Assembly: GCF_020329505.1 (NCBI RefSeq)
Contig: NZ_JAGKJJ010000022.1
Coordinates: forward strand, 43,614-107,613
From: Bradyrhizobium semiaridum
Lineage (GTDB): Bacteria > Pseudomonadota > Alphaproteobacteria > Rhizobiales > Xanthobacteraceae
Direction: 5' to 3'
DNA: 64,000 nucleotides
The translations under genes and the position numbers were made by a program. Positions 21,393 to 30,092 of the stretch are shown one piece after another. The number at the start of each line of letters is the position of its first letter. Position 1 is the stretch's first letter. The notes below the pieces were generated by a model. It was not told the DNA's origin, did not search any database, and saw nothing but the letters and a program-made list of their open reading frames with translations.

Positions 21393-22520
21393 CTACGAGG
21401 CCGGCTTCTGGCGGCCCTCATTGTCGCCGAACGCTTCCTCGCGGTACAAACCGAGGGCGTGCATCACAGGCAGGTCATTGAAGGCGAACAGGCAGGCATC
21501 GTCGCTTGGTGAGGCATTGGCATGCTCATGCCAGGCCCATGACGGCACGCAGAAGATATCGCGCTCTATCCAGTCGAAACGCTTGCCGTCGATGATCGAG
21601 TGGCCGCTGCCCTTCGCCACCTGGTAGATCACGCCGCCGGTATGGCGATGCGCCCGCGTCGCCTCGCCGGGCCGCAGCAGCTGCATCGACGCGCCGATCG
21701 TCTGCATCACAGATCCGCCGGTGACCGGGTTCACGTAGTTCATCAGGATGCCGTCGTAGGGCGAGCCGTCGCTCGCCTTGCCGTAGCGCTGCAGCGCCTC
21801 GTAGGTCGGGCCCCACTCATATTTCAGCAGCGGCGAATAGCCCTTGCTCCATTCGGCGCCCGCCGGCCGCAGGCCCGGATTGCCCCACGTGTGGGTCATG
21901 TCGTCGACGGGATAGCCGATGTCCTGCTGCAGCTTCGGATGCACGGCGTAGAAATTCGCCTCGAGCGTATTCACCAGGGGAATGTCGAGCCCGTCCTGCC
22001 AGATGCAGGCGGTGCCGTCGCTGTCGACGCCGTGTTCGTGCCAGGTGCCGTTCGGCGTCAGCACGAAATCATTGGCGCCGAGCGTCAGCTTGTGGCCGTC
22101 GACGATGGTGTAGGCGCCCTTGCCTTCCATGATGAAGCGCAGCGCCGAGGCGGAGTGCGCATGGGCCGAGGCCACCTCGCCCGGATGCATCACCTGCAGC
22201 CCGGAATAAAGCCAGCCGACCGCGGCGGCATGCTCGCGGCGCCCGGGATTGTTCAGATAGATGACGCGGCGGCCGGCCTTCTCCGGCGACACCAGTTCGG
22301 CCGAGCGCAGCACGTGCTGGCGCAGATCCTGGTAGCGCCAGAGCACCGGGACAGATGACGATTTGGGCTGCCATGGCTCGATCTTGTTGGCGACGGTCCA
22401 CAGCGCGCCGGCATCGAGGTTGTCCAGCTGGTCGTAATAGGCAAGCAGCTCGGGCGTGCCCTCGACATTGGCTCGCCCGGCGACGTTCTCCCGGTGGTTC
22501 TCACGAGATCCTGTTGCCAT
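21393..22520 (-). CDS. gentisate 1,2-dioxygenase
   Basis: A 375-residue bicupin. The first cupin holds the iron-ligand region EVASAHAHSASALRFIMEGKG, the second RAHRHTGGVIYQVAKGSGHS. Length and sequence fit gentisate 1,2-dioxygenase, the Fe(II) enzyme that opens gentisate between C1 and C2 to maleylpyruvate. It is the first gene of the minus-strand module and is divergent from a GntR regulator across 71 bp. How gentisate forms is not encoded nearby; no salicylate or 3-hydroxybenzoate hydroxylase is recognised. Confidence 0.9.
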   Translation of the reverse strand: MATGSRENHRENVAGRANVEGTPELLAYYDQLDNLDAGALWTVANKIEPWQPKSSSVPVLWRYQDLRQHVLRSAELVSPEKAGRRVIYLNNPGRREHAAAVGWLYSGLQVMHPGEVASAHAHSASALRFIMEGKGAYTIVDGHKLTLGANDFVLTPNGTWHEHGVDSDGTACIWQDGLDIPLVNTLEANFYAVHPKLQQDIGYPVDDMTHTWGNPGLRPAGAEWSKGYSPLLKYEWGPTYEALQRYGKASDGSPYDGILMNYVNPVTGGSVMQTIGASMQLLRPGEATRAHRHTGGVIYQVAKGSGHSIIDGKRFDWIERDIFCVPSWAWHEHANASPSDDACLFAFNDLPVMHALGLYREEAFGDNEGRQKPAS

Positions 22521-22591
22521 TTCGACCTCCTAGGTATAGCAATCATATAAAATCAGTTTTTTGTTCGACGCAACCAAGAATTTTCGAAAGA

Positions 22592-23350
22592 ATGGCACTC
22601 CCTCCCAAAACGGCCCGAAAGGCCGTAGACGCAAAGGACATGGCCGGCGGCGACGCGGCCGGCGAGCCTGCGACGCTCGGCGAGGCGGCGTATCAGCGCC
22701 TGCGCGCCGATATCGTCGCGGGCGTGCTGGAGGCGGGAAAGCCGCTGCGGCTCGAGGCGCTGCGGCAGCGTTACGGCCTGAGTTTTTCCCCGCTGCGCGA
22801 AGCGCTGATGCGGCTGCAGTCCGAGCGGCTGGTGCTGTCGACCGCGCTGCGCGGCTTTTCGGTCGCACCGCTGTCACGCGAGGAGATCAGGGACGCGACC
22901 GAGACGCGGATCCTGATCGAATGCGAGGCGCTGCGCCGCTCGATGCGCGTCGGCGACGACGATTGGGAAGCCGGCATCGTCGCCGCCTTCCATGCGCTGG
23001 GCCGCCAGGTCGAACGGATGGCGCGGAATTCAGGCACGGCCGACCCTGCCGACGTCGCGGCGCTGGAGGAGCGGCATCGCCAGTTCCACCACGCGCTGAT
23101 CGCGCATTGCGGCTCGCCGCGGCTGCTCGACATGGCCGACCAGCTCTATATCGAAACCCAGCGCTACCGGCTGCCGAGCCTGGTCGGCCAGGTCGCGGGC
23201 ACGCCGCCGCGCGACGTCACCGCCGAGCATCAGCAGATCATGGACGCCGCGCTCCGCCGCAGCGACGATGCGGCCGGCCATCTGGCCGAGCATTACCGGC
23301 GGACCGCCGCCGCGATCGAAGCCGCGATGGCAGGGTCGCCGCCGGCCTGA
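22592..23350 (+). CDS. GntR-family regulator, FCD subfamily
   Basis: A 252-residue protein. The winged helix-turn-helix (about residues 28-95, LRLEALRQRYGLSFSPLREALMRLQSERLV) is followed by an all-helical FCD effector domain (HRQFHHALIAHCGSPRLLDM, with metal-ligand-like histidines). It is divergent from gentisate dioxygenase and presumably represses that operon. Start ATG 22592; the spacer contains TATAGCAATCATATA, a weak dyad that could be its operator. Confidence 0.87.
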   Translation: MALPPKTARKAVDAKDMAGGDAAGEPATLGEAAYQRLRADIVAGVLEAGKPLRLEALRQRYGLSFSPLREALMRLQSERLVLSTALRGFSVAPLSREEIRDATETRILIECEALRRSMRVGDDDWEAGIVAAFHALGRQVERMARNSGTADPADVAALEERHRQFHHALIAHCGSPRLLDMADQLYIETQRYRLPSLVGQVAGTPPRDVTAEHQQIMDAALRRSDDAAGHLAEHYRRTAAAIEAAMAGSPPA

Positions 23351-23473
23351 TGACGACCGCGCAATTTTACGCAATCGGTAAAACCATCCGAAACCACGCA
23401 GCGGCACGGCACCCCGTGGTTCACGGTCTTGAAAGCATCGCCGAGTGAGGCTCCGCCCAAAGGGACGGGTCGC

Positions 23474-24022
23474 ATGTTGAATTACATTTTCGGCTTCAAC
23501 GCCCGAATGGGCCGCTTGGCATTCTTCTTCTGCTCTTTCGTGGCGGGCCTCGGCTTCATGATGCTCACCTATGGCGTCACGGGCAACGTGCCGTCGAGCG
23601 GCCGGTGGGATGTGCTGCTGGCGCAGGCATCGAACAGCCCCCCACTCTTGATCGCCTTCTATGTCCTGCTCGCCATCTGCTTCATGCTCCAGTCGATGCG
23701 GGTGCGTGACATCGGATGGGATCCGGTCTGCGTGATGGCGGGCTGGGTCGCGCTCATGATCATCGACCGGATCGTTGGGCAGAAATATCCGGAATATGCG
23801 CTGACCTACCAGCAGACCGGCACGCTGGTCGGCGCGCTCGCCAATGCGGCGCTGAATCTCGCGCTGCTGTTCTGGCCTGGCGCCAGCGTTGAAGAGGAAC
23901 CGCCGCCGCTGCCGCACGAAGCGGGCGACGAAAGCTCTTGGCGCCGCAGCAGCACGCCGGCGGCAGCCACCAGCCGCATTGCCCGCGTCGCCGGCGGCGA
24001 ATTCGGCGGGCGGGCGCGATAA
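23474..24022 (+). CDS. DUF805 family membrane protein
   Basis: A 182-residue protein with four hydrophobic segments (about residues 16-37, 58-74, 84-101 and 117-136) and the DUF805 start FGFNARMGRLAFF. The C-terminal 40 residues are Pro/Ser/Arg rich and probably cytoplasmic. Function unknown; the family includes YhaH-like inner-membrane proteins. It stands alone between the GntR gene and the convergent sigma-factor gene. Confidence 0.8.
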   Translation: MLNYIFGFNARMGRLAFFFCSFVAGLGFMMLTYGVTGNVPSSGRWDVLLAQASNSPPLLIAFYVLLAICFMLQSMRVRDIGWDPVCVMAGWVALMIIDRIVGQKYPEYALTYQQTGTLVGALANAALNLALLFWPGASVEEEPPPLPHEAGDESSWRRSSTPAAATSRIARVAGGEFGGRAR

Positions 24023-24035
24023 ACCTACCCACAAC

Positions 24036-24062
24036 CGTCGTCCCTGCTTTCGCAGGGACGAC
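24036..24062. repeat. palindromic repeat, family 3, single-hairpin remnant
   Basis: CGTCGTCCCTGCTTTCGC plus AGGGACGACA forms one hairpin matching the right end of the longer family 3 elements. It lies between the convergent DUF805 and sigma-factor genes and could act as their shared terminator. Confidence 0.7.
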
Positions 24063-24101
24063 ATCGAGTTTGCTCGACCGGTTTGCCCGGCCGCAAGGCC
24101 C

Positions 24102-24989
24102 TCACCCTCCATCCACCGCCCACTCCGCACCGTCGATCGCATACGGCGCGTGGCGGAAATCCCTAATCGCGGCGACCTCGCCGGCCGACCAGTCCAGCAG
24201 CATGAAGGACTTCGGCGGCGCATCCGGCTCGCGCGGGTCGAACGCCAGTATCGCGGGACGTCGCTCGACCTGGCCCACAACGAGGTGCCAGTCGCTAACC
24301 TTCGCATAATTGGTGAAGTAGCGCGACACCTCGGCCTTGCCATTCAGCCGCGTGCGATTGACGAGATCGAGCCTGATATCGTCGGCGATCATGGCGCGGA
24401 TGGCGTCGAAGTCGCGGGCGTTGAAGCGGCTGACATAGGCATTCAGCCTGATGCGATCGGCCTCCTTCAGGCCGGGCCGCGGCGCATCGTCTGCCTCGCA
24501 GGCGAAGGCGCGCAGCTGGGTGCGTCCGCGATGCAGCGCCGCCTTCACCGCGGGCAGGCTGAAATCCATGATGCCGCAGACCTCCGCAAGCGAGCAGCCG
24601 AGCACATCCATCAGGATCACGCTGGCGCGCTGCGCCACCGGCAGGCGCATGAAGGTGCGCAGACTGCTCGCCGCGATCTGGCGGCGTTCCAGCTCGTCGA
24701 GCCGATCGGCAATCATCTCCACCTCCTCGGCCGAATGCAGCGCCTCCTGGCGATTGCGCCGCCTGAGGAAATCGAGCGCGGTGTTGTGCGCGATCCGGAA
24801 CAGCCACGCCTCGACGTTCTCGACCGGCGCGGCGGAAGCGAACGCTTCCACCGCCTTGATCAGCGCATCCTGCAGCACGTCCTCGCCGTCGAGCACCGAA
24901 CCGACCATGCGTGCGCAGTAGCGATGCAGCCTTGGCCGCATCGCCGCGAGATGCTGGTCGAGCTCGACGGCAGAGGATGCCGGCATCAT
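24102..24989 (-). CDS. ECF-type sigma factor with C-terminal SnoaL-like domain
   Basis: A 295-residue protein. Sigma region 2 (about residues 12-80, GEDVLQDALIKAVEAF and VEAWLFRIAHNTALDFLRRR) and region 4 (about 110-165, LPVAQRASVILMDVLGCSLAEVCGIMDFSLPAVKAALHRGRTQL, listed here in part) are followed by a SnoaL/NTF2-like domain from about residue 180. That layout matches SigJ/ECF41-like factors, whose extra domain controls activity in place of a classical anti-sigma factor. Start ATG 24989. It follows a small gene by 17 bp and is probably co-transcribed. Confidence 0.85.
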   Translation of the reverse strand: MMPASSAVELDQHLAAMRPRLHRYCARMVGSVLDGEDVLQDALIKAVEAFASAAPVENVEAWLFRIAHNTALDFLRRRNRQEALHSAEEVEMIADRLDELERRQIAASSLRTFMRLPVAQRASVILMDVLGCSLAEVCGIMDFSLPAVKAALHRGRTQLRAFACEADDAPRPGLKEADRIRLNAYVSRFNARDFDAIRAMIADDIRLDLVNRTRLNGKAEVSRYFTNYAKVSDWHLVVGQVERRPAILAFDPREPDAPPKSFMLLDWSAGEVAAIRDFRHAPYAIDGAEWAVDGG

Positions 24990-25006
24990 GGCGCTCCGGG
25001 GGCGGG

Positions 25007-25324
25007 TCAGGACTCGTCCAGCATACGATAGTTGCCGACGACAGTGGCGCCGCTCCGCAACGGCGGCTCGACGCAGCGGTCGCGAATGCCGTCCTGGAAC
25101 GCCTGGAATGCCCTCAGCTTCGGGATCGGGCTCGAGCCATCCTCGGCGGCGCTCTCGATGATATGCACGAAGGTGTCGTCTTCCAGCCGCAGCGTCAGAT
25201 AGCGCACGCCGTCCGGGCTTGCGGCCTTCAGCTCGGCGAAAACCGCCGAAACCAGCGCGTGATAGCGGTTGGTTATCGCCCGATAGGCAATCGGCGCTTG
25301 GAAGGAACGCCCGAATGACCACAT
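25007..25324 (-). CDS. conserved hypothetical small protein upstream of the ECF sigma factor
   Basis: A 105-residue soluble protein, probably alpha/beta, with no transmembrane segment. The pattern (YHALVSAVFAELK, then YLTLRLEDDTFVHIIES, FQAFQDGIRDRC) is reminiscent of small ferredoxin-like dimeric alpha-beta barrel proteins such as antibiotic monooxygenase relatives, but I cannot assign it to a family. It is immediately upstream of the sigma-factor gene and may act with it. The ribosome site before ATG 25324 is weak; the start could be further in. Confidence 0.55.
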   Translation of the reverse strand: MWSFGRSFQAPIAYRAITNRYHALVSAVFAELKAASPDGVRYLTLRLEDDTFVHIIESAAEDGSSPIPKLRAFQAFQDGIRDRCVEPPLRSGATVVGNYRMLDES

Positions 25325-25363
25325 AATCAAGAGGTGGAGACATCAGACCCAAGGTCACCTGTC

Positions 25364-26638
25364 ATGACGCAAGCGCCGGCCAAACCTCATCGTGTGGTGA
25401 TCGTCGGCGCCGGTTTCGGCGGCCTGGAGGCCGCCTTCGGGCTGTCGGGCGCCCCGGTCGAGATCACGCTGATCGACCGCCGCAACCATCATCTGTTCCA
25501 GCCGCTGCTCTACCAGGTCGCGACCGCTTCGCTCGCCACCAGCGAGATCGCTTGGCCGATCCGTTACCTTTTGCGCGACCGGCCCGAGGTGACGACGCTG
25601 TTCGCCAATGTCGGCGGCGTCGACGCCGCCAACAAGCGCGTGCTGCTGGATGACGGCGACAGCATCGCCTACGACACGCTGATCCTCGCCACCGGCGCGC
25701 GCCACGCCTATTTCGGCCATGACGAATGGGAGCCGTTCGCGCCCGGCCTGAAGACGCTGGAGGATGCCACCACGCTGCGGCGGCGCATCCTGGTGGCGTT
25801 CGAGCGCGCCGAGCGCGAGACCGATCCACAGGTCCGCGCGGCGCTGTTGACCTTTGTCGTGGTCGGCGCCGGTCCGACCGGCGTCGAGATGGCCGGCACC
25901 ATCGCCGACCTCGCCAAGGACACGCTGCCGCGCGACTTCCGCCATATCGACACGCGAATGGCGCGCGTGGTGCTGATCGAGGCGGGACCGCGCGTGCTCG
26001 CCGGTTTTCCCGACGATCTCTCGGCCTACGCGCACCGCGCGCTGGAGAGCCTCGGCGTCGAGGTGGTGCTGGGTGAAGCGGTCACCGAATGTTCGGCCGA
26101 GGGCGTGGTCTATGGCGGCAAGAAACTCGCCGCACGCACCATCGTGTGGGCCGCCGGCGTGCGAGCCTCGCGCGCCGCCGAATGGCTGAACGCGCCGGCC
26201 GACCGCGCGCAGCGGCTGCAGGTCGAGCCTGATCTGACCGTACCTGGCCATCCCGACATTTTCGCGGTCGGCGATACCGTCACCATCAAGGATGCCGACG
26301 GCAATCCGGTGCCCGGCATCGCGCCGGCCGCCAAACAGGAGGGCCGCTATGCCGCAGCCCTGATCAAGGCGCGGCTCAAGGGCGAGACGCTGCCGCCGTT
26401 CCGCTACAAGCATGCCGGCAGCCTGGCGCAGATCGGCAAGCGGCTCGCGGTAATCGACTTCGGCAAGTTCAAGCTGCGCGGCACCATCGCGTGGTGGATC
26501 TGGGGCATCGCCCACATCTACTTCCTGATCGGCCTGCGCAACCGCCTCAGCGTCGCGCTGAGCTGGCTCTGGATCCACGCCCGCAACCAGCGCGCGGCAC
26601 GGCTGATCACCCAGGGCAGCAGCAAGGTGGCGCCGTGA
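25364..26638 (+). CDS. ndh: type II NADH dehydrogenase (NDH-2)
   Basis: A 424-residue two-dinucleotide-fold flavoprotein. The FAD-binding GAGFGGLEAA is near residues 15-24, the NAD-binding GAGPTGVEMAG near 166-176, the FAD-contacting AVGDT near 305, and a C-terminal amphipathic region (WWIWGIAHIYFLIGLRNR) serves for membrane attachment. It oxidises NADH and reduces quinone without pumping protons. I prefer ATG 25364 (AAGG upstream) to the in-frame GTG at 25334. It is divergent from the small sigma-associated gene with only about 40 bp between. Confidence 0.88.
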   Translation: MTQAPAKPHRVVIVGAGFGGLEAAFGLSGAPVEITLIDRRNHHLFQPLLYQVATASLATSEIAWPIRYLLRDRPEVTTLFANVGGVDAANKRVLLDDGDSIAYDTLILATGARHAYFGHDEWEPFAPGLKTLEDATTLRRRILVAFERAERETDPQVRAALLTFVVVGAGPTGVEMAGTIADLAKDTLPRDFRHIDTRMARVVLIEAGPRVLAGFPDDLSAYAHRALESLGVEVVLGEAVTECSAEGVVYGGKKLAARTIVWAAGVRASRAAEWLNAPADRAQRLQVEPDLTVPGHPDIFAVGDTVTIKDADGNPVPGIAPAAKQEGRYAAALIKARLKGETLPPFRYKHAGSLAQIGKRLAVIDFGKFKLRGTIAWWIWGIAHIYFLIGLRNRLSVALSWLWIHARNQRAARLITQGSSKVAP

Positions 26639-26640
26639 TC

Positions 26641-26782
26641 TTCTCCTTCTCCCCGCTTGCGGGGAGAAGGTCGGGATGAGGGGGAGTTTCCGGGAGGACG
26701 CTGAGCGGGAGTCGCGAAGGCTCCTCACCCGGATCGCATCTACGATGCGATCCGGCTTCTCCCCGCAAGCGAGGCGAGGCAA
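26641..26782. repeat. palindromic repeat, family 5
   Basis: TTCTCCCCGCTTGCGGGGAG at the left, CTTCTCCCCGCAAGCGAGGC at the right, and a TCGCATCTACGATGCGATCC hairpin inside. It occupies the whole gap between the convergent ndh and binding-protein genes. Confidence 0.85.
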
Positions 26783-26795
26783 AGCGGCTATCGCA

Positions 26796-28007
26796 TCATT
26801 TCACCAACGAGCACCCGCCGTCGGCCAGCGGACGGAACGCCTGCTCGGCCGGGATGGTCGCGATCTGCTTGTAGTAGTCGTAGGGGTATTTCGACTCCTC
26901 CGGCTTCTTCACCTCGAACAGATACATCGGATGGATGACGCGGCCGTCCTGGCGGATCGTGGTGTCGCCGAACAGTTTGTCCTTGCCCTTGAACGTCTTC
27001 ATCTGCGGCACCACCATCTTGGCGTCGTCGCTGCCGGTGGCGGCCACCGCGTTGAGGTAGGCGAGCGTCGAGGCGTAGACGCCGGCCTGGTTGCCGCTCG
27101 GCATCTTGCCGTTCATGCCGGGACGCGCGGCGAAGCGTTTTGCAAACGCGCGGGTGTCCTCGTTCATGTCCCAATAAAACGCTTCGAGCAGCTGTAGGCC
27201 CTGCGCGACCTTCAGGCCCATGCCGTGGATGTCGTTCACGAACAGCAAGAACGCCACCATGGTCTGGCCGCCCTGCTGGATGCCGAACTCGGCGGCCTGC
27301 TTCACCGCGTTGATGGTGTCGCCGCCGGCATTGGCGAGGCCGATCACTTTTGCTTTCGAGTTCTGCGCCTGCAGCAGGAACGAGGCGAAGTCCGACGTGC
27401 CGAGCGGATGCTTGCTCGATCCCAAGACCTTACCACCGTGCTTCTCGATATAATTGGTGGCTTCAGCCTCGATGCCCTTGCCGAGTGCATAGTCGACCGT
27501 GACGAAGTACCAGTCGTTGCCGCCACGCTGCATCATCGCGGCCGCGGTGGTGTTTCCGGTGGCCCAGGCGTCATTGACCCATTGAATGGTGTTCGGCGAG
27601 CAGGCCTTGCCGGTGAGGTCGGAGCTTGCGGTCGACGACGCCAGGAACGTCATCCTGGTGTCGCGCAGGATGGTGTTGATGGCGAGACCGACGGCCGAGT
27701 TCGGCACGTCGACGATGGCATCGACGCCTTCGACGTCGAGCCATTTGCGCGCGATGGCCGAGCCGACGTCCGCCTTGTTCTGGTGATCGGCGTAGACGAT
27801 CTCGACCTTGATGCCCTTGCCGCCGCCGGCAAAATCTTCCGCCGCCATGCGCGCGGCTTCCACCGAGCCCATGCCGTTGGTGTCCTGGAAGATGCCGGAA
27901 ATATCGTTCAGCACGCCGACGCGCACCACGTCGCCGGAAATTTCAGCGCGCGCACTCCCCGCAGCGAAAGCCAATGCCAGCGCCAATCCCATTCCAAAGC
28001 CCTTCAT
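26796..28007 (-). CDS. orphan ABC substrate-binding protein (branched-chain/aromatic type)
   Basis: A 403-residue periplasmic protein with signal peptide MKGFGMGLALALAFAAGSARA and the type I binding fold (VRVGVLNDISGIFQDTNGMG). No permease or ATPase genes follow. It is downstream of the CYP199A-like P450 on the same strand (59 bp), so it probably captures that enzyme's aromatic substrate and uses an importer encoded elsewhere, perhaps the one at 14771-18116. GGAGGGGG is well placed before ATG 28007. Confidence 0.88.
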   Translation of the reverse strand: MKGFGMGLALALAFAAGSARAEISGDVVRVGVLNDISGIFQDTNGMGSVEAARMAAEDFAGGGKGIKVEIVYADHQNKADVGSAIARKWLDVEGVDAIVDVPNSAVGLAINTILRDTRMTFLASSTASSDLTGKACSPNTIQWVNDAWATGNTTAAAMMQRGGNDWYFVTVDYALGKGIEAEATNYIEKHGGKVLGSSKHPLGTSDFASFLLQAQNSKAKVIGLANAGGDTINAVKQAAEFGIQQGGQTMVAFLLFVNDIHGMGLKVAQGLQLLEAFYWDMNEDTRAFAKRFAARPGMNGKMPSGNQAGVYASTLAYLNAVAATGSDDAKMVVPQMKTFKGKDKLFGDTTIRQDGRVIHPMYLFEVKKPEESKYPYDYYKQIATIPAEQAFRPLADGGCSLVK

Positions 28008-28066
28008 CGTGTCCCCCTCCCTTGTGTCGTTCCTGGGCCAGTCCGTTGCCGGTAACAACTTTGTCG

Positions 28067-29269
28067 TCAGGCCGGCGTGATCTCGACCGGCAGGCTCGTG
28101 AGCCCGCGCAGCGTGTTGTTGAAAAGGCGCTTCGGCTCGCCAGAGATCTCGATGCTGGCGACGCGCCGCGCCAGCGCCGCCATCATCACTTCACCTTCGA
28201 GACGGGCGACGAGCTGGCCGACGCACATGTGGATGCCCGAGCCATAACCGACATGGCCCGACGTGCGGCGGGTGATGTCGTAGGTGTCGGGCTGATCCCA
28301 GCGGCGCGGGTCGCGGTTGGCGGCGGCGAGGAACATCAGCACCTTCTCGCCTTCGGGGATGGTGGTACCGCTGAGCTCGACCTCGCGGGTGGTGGTGCGG
28401 AAGAAGGTCTGGACCGGGCTTTCGAACCGCACGGCCTCCTCGAAGGCATTGCGCGCCAGCGTCGGATCGCTGCGCAGCTTCTCGAACTGGTCAGGGAACC
28501 GCGCGAGGCAATAGACCGCGGCGCCGATGCCGTTGACGGTGGTGTCGAGGCCGGCCGACAGCAGCGAGCGCACCAACAGCGGCGCCTCGGTGGCGGTGAT
28601 GGCGCCGTCATCGACATGGGCGTGGATGCAGGCGCCGATGCCGCCCGGGGTGAGGTTGTCGCGCTGGCACTGCTCGGCAATATAGGCCTGGTGCGGCGCC
28701 GAGCGTTCGATCGCCTCCTTGCGCAGCTCATTCGGCGGACCGAAGGCGTTGAATACCAGGCTCGCATAGGGCAGCAGGTGCTCGCGGCCCTCCGGCTTCA
28801 GGCCCAGCGCATCCGGGAAGATCGACAGCGGATAGGCTTCCGCGAGATCCTCGATCGCGTCGAAGCGGCGCTTCTCCAGCAGCGCGTCGATACAGGCCTC
28901 CGCAGCGGCGGCAAATCGCCCGCGAAGCTGCTTCATCACGGTCGCGGACAGCACGGTGCTCAGCACCGCGCGGGTGCGGGTGTGGGCCGGCGGATCGGCT
29001 TCCAGGATCAGGCTCGGCGGCCGCCACGGCGTCTCCTTGGCGAAATCGCTGAGGCCGACGCCGCGGCTGGAGCAGAAGGTCGCGGGGTCGTTCAGGACGG
29101 CATGGACCTCGGCATAGCGCGCCACGCCATAGACGTTCCACTTGTCGAGATAGACCACCGGCCCGGCCTCGCGCAGCCGCTCATGGGTCGGGAACGGATC
29201 GGCAAAGAACTCGAGTGCGAACGGATCGACGTCGAGATGCGGGACGGACGCGCCGGTTGCTGCAGTCAT
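28067..29269 (-). CDS. cytochrome P450, CYP199A-like
   Basis: A 400-residue soluble bacterial P450. The oxygen-activating I-helix segment is LLSAGLDTTVNG, the K-helix is EEAVRFESP, and the haem loop is YGSGIHMCVGQLVA with the cysteine thiolate. Sequence throughout (for example ILEADPPAHTRTRAVLS and PPNELRKEAIERSAPHQAY) matches the CYP199A group of Rhodopseudomonas and Bradyrhizobium. These enzymes oxidise para-substituted benzoates and cinnamates, for example 4-methoxybenzoate to 4-hydroxybenzoate. Electron-transfer partners (ferredoxin and reductase) are not adjacent. CGGAGG precedes ATG 29269. It is divergent from a MarR gene. Confidence 0.9.
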   Translation of the reverse strand: MTAATGASVPHLDVDPFALEFFADPFPTHERLREAGPVVYLDKWNVYGVARYAEVHAVLNDPATFCSSRGVGLSDFAKETPWRPPSLILEADPPAHTRTRAVLSTVLSATVMKQLRGRFAAAAEACIDALLEKRRFDAIEDLAEAYPLSIFPDALGLKPEGREHLLPYASLVFNAFGPPNELRKEAIERSAPHQAYIAEQCQRDNLTPGGIGACIHAHVDDGAITATEAPLLVRSLLSAGLDTTVNGIGAAVYCLARFPDQFEKLRSDPTLARNAFEEAVRFESPVQTFFRTTTREVELSGTTIPEGEKVLMFLAAANRDPRRWDQPDTYDITRRTSGHVGYGSGIHMCVGQLVARLEGEVMMAALARRVASIEISGEPKRLFNNTLRGLTSLPVEITPA

Positions 29270-29297
29270 CGGGACCTCCGGAGGTTTGATCTTGTCA

Positions 29298-29312
29298 ACA
29301 TGCGCCGCATGT
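29298..29312. promoter_or_regulatory. 15-bp perfect palindrome between the P450 and MarR genes (candidate MarR operator)
   Basis: ACATGCGCCGCATGT is palindromic around a single central base. It sits 29 bp before the P450 start and 40 bp before the MarR start, where a divergent autorepressor would bind. Confidence 0.55.
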
Positions 29313-29351
29313 CTATTGCTCGCGGGCAGTTTCGCAGCGATGATTTGAGAG

Positions 29352-29876
29352 ATGAGCAGCCAGCCCCTCCCCCGAAAGCCCCGCCGGCCGAGACCGGCCG
29401 ATCCCGCCGATGCCGCGGACGGCCTGCTGCTCGACCTCAACCGTTATGTGCCGGCGTTCATCACCTTCATCGGCAACAAGCTGTCGAACAGCGCCACTGC
29501 CTATTATCAGAAGAATTTCGGTGTCAACGTCACCGAGTGGCGGATCATCTCGCAGCTTGCGATCGAGCCTGGCATTCCGGCCTCCCGGATCTGCCAGGTG
29601 ATCGGCTTCGACAAGGGACCGGTGAGCCGCAACCTCGCGGCGATGCAAAAGCGCGGCCTCTTGACGATCCGCACCGCGCCGGACGACGGCCGCACCCATT
29701 CGATCACGCTGACGGCGCGGGGACGCGCGGTGCACGACAAGGTCATCGTCGCGGCGCTGGAGCGCGAACGACGGCTGCTGTCCTGCCTGAAGAAGGACGA
29801 ACGCGAGGTGCTGATCGACCTGCTGCGCCGGCTGCACGAGAATCTCGGCGCCGTGACCGGACAAAGCACGACCTGA
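29352..29876 (+). CDS. MarR-family transcriptional regulator
   Basis: A 174-residue protein with the MarR winged helix-turn-helix at about residues 58-125 (VTEWRIISQLAIEPGIPASRICQVIGFDKGPVSRN in part; wing DDGRTHSITLT). The first 25 residues are Pro/Arg rich and probably disordered. It is divergent from the P450-binding-protein pair and is the obvious candidate regulator of that pair and possibly of the feruloyl-CoA synthase. MarR proteins of this type release DNA on binding aromatic acids or their CoA thioesters. Ligand unknown. Confidence 0.88.
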   Translation: MSSQPLPRKPRRPRPADPADAADGLLLDLNRYVPAFITFIGNKLSNSATAYYQKNFGVNVTEWRIISQLAIEPGIPASRICQVIGFDKGPVSRNLAAMQKRGLLTIRTAPDDGRTHSITLTARGRAVHDKVIVAALERERRLLSCLKKDEREVLIDLLRRLHENLGAVTGQSTT

Positions 29877-30033
29877 CGGCACAGCCGGGCCGCGCTCGGG
29901 ACCCTGCGGTGCCGCGGCATTGTCTAAGCTCTCGACCGTCCGTGCTGTTCGCGCCACACCGCGCAATATTGTTTCCTCCGATAGCGCGTGGCCGTTGACC
30001 GGCCCTGCTCATTGCCGCGGAAACTCGCACAGC

Positions 30034-30053
30034 TTAGTTGCCTTAGCAACTAA
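30034..30053. promoter_or_regulatory. 20-bp MarR-operator-like palindrome in a convergent gap
   Basis: TTAGTTGC and GCAACTAA flank CTTA. The form resembles known MarR-type operators, but the site lies between the 3' ends of two genes, with no promoter evident. It is part of a 458-bp gap otherwise holding the hairpin at 30058-30076 and nested repeats. Confidence 0.4.
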
Positions 30054-30057
30054 AAAC

Positions 30058-30076
30058 CGTGACGCGCTGCGTCACG
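30058..30076. terminator. GC-rich hairpin in the MarR/feruloyl-CoA synthase convergent gap
   Basis: CGTGACGC and GCGTCACG are perfect arms around GCT. There is no U-tract. It may terminate transcription weakly or be a remnant of a repeat. Confidence 0.35.
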
Positions 30077-30092
30077 TCCCAAAAGGGGAGTG

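Noticed and set aside
24102..25358. 418-codon version of the ECF sigma factor
   Set aside because: The extra N-terminal part is out of frame with the separate small gene at 25007-25324, and the sigma fold begins at 24989.
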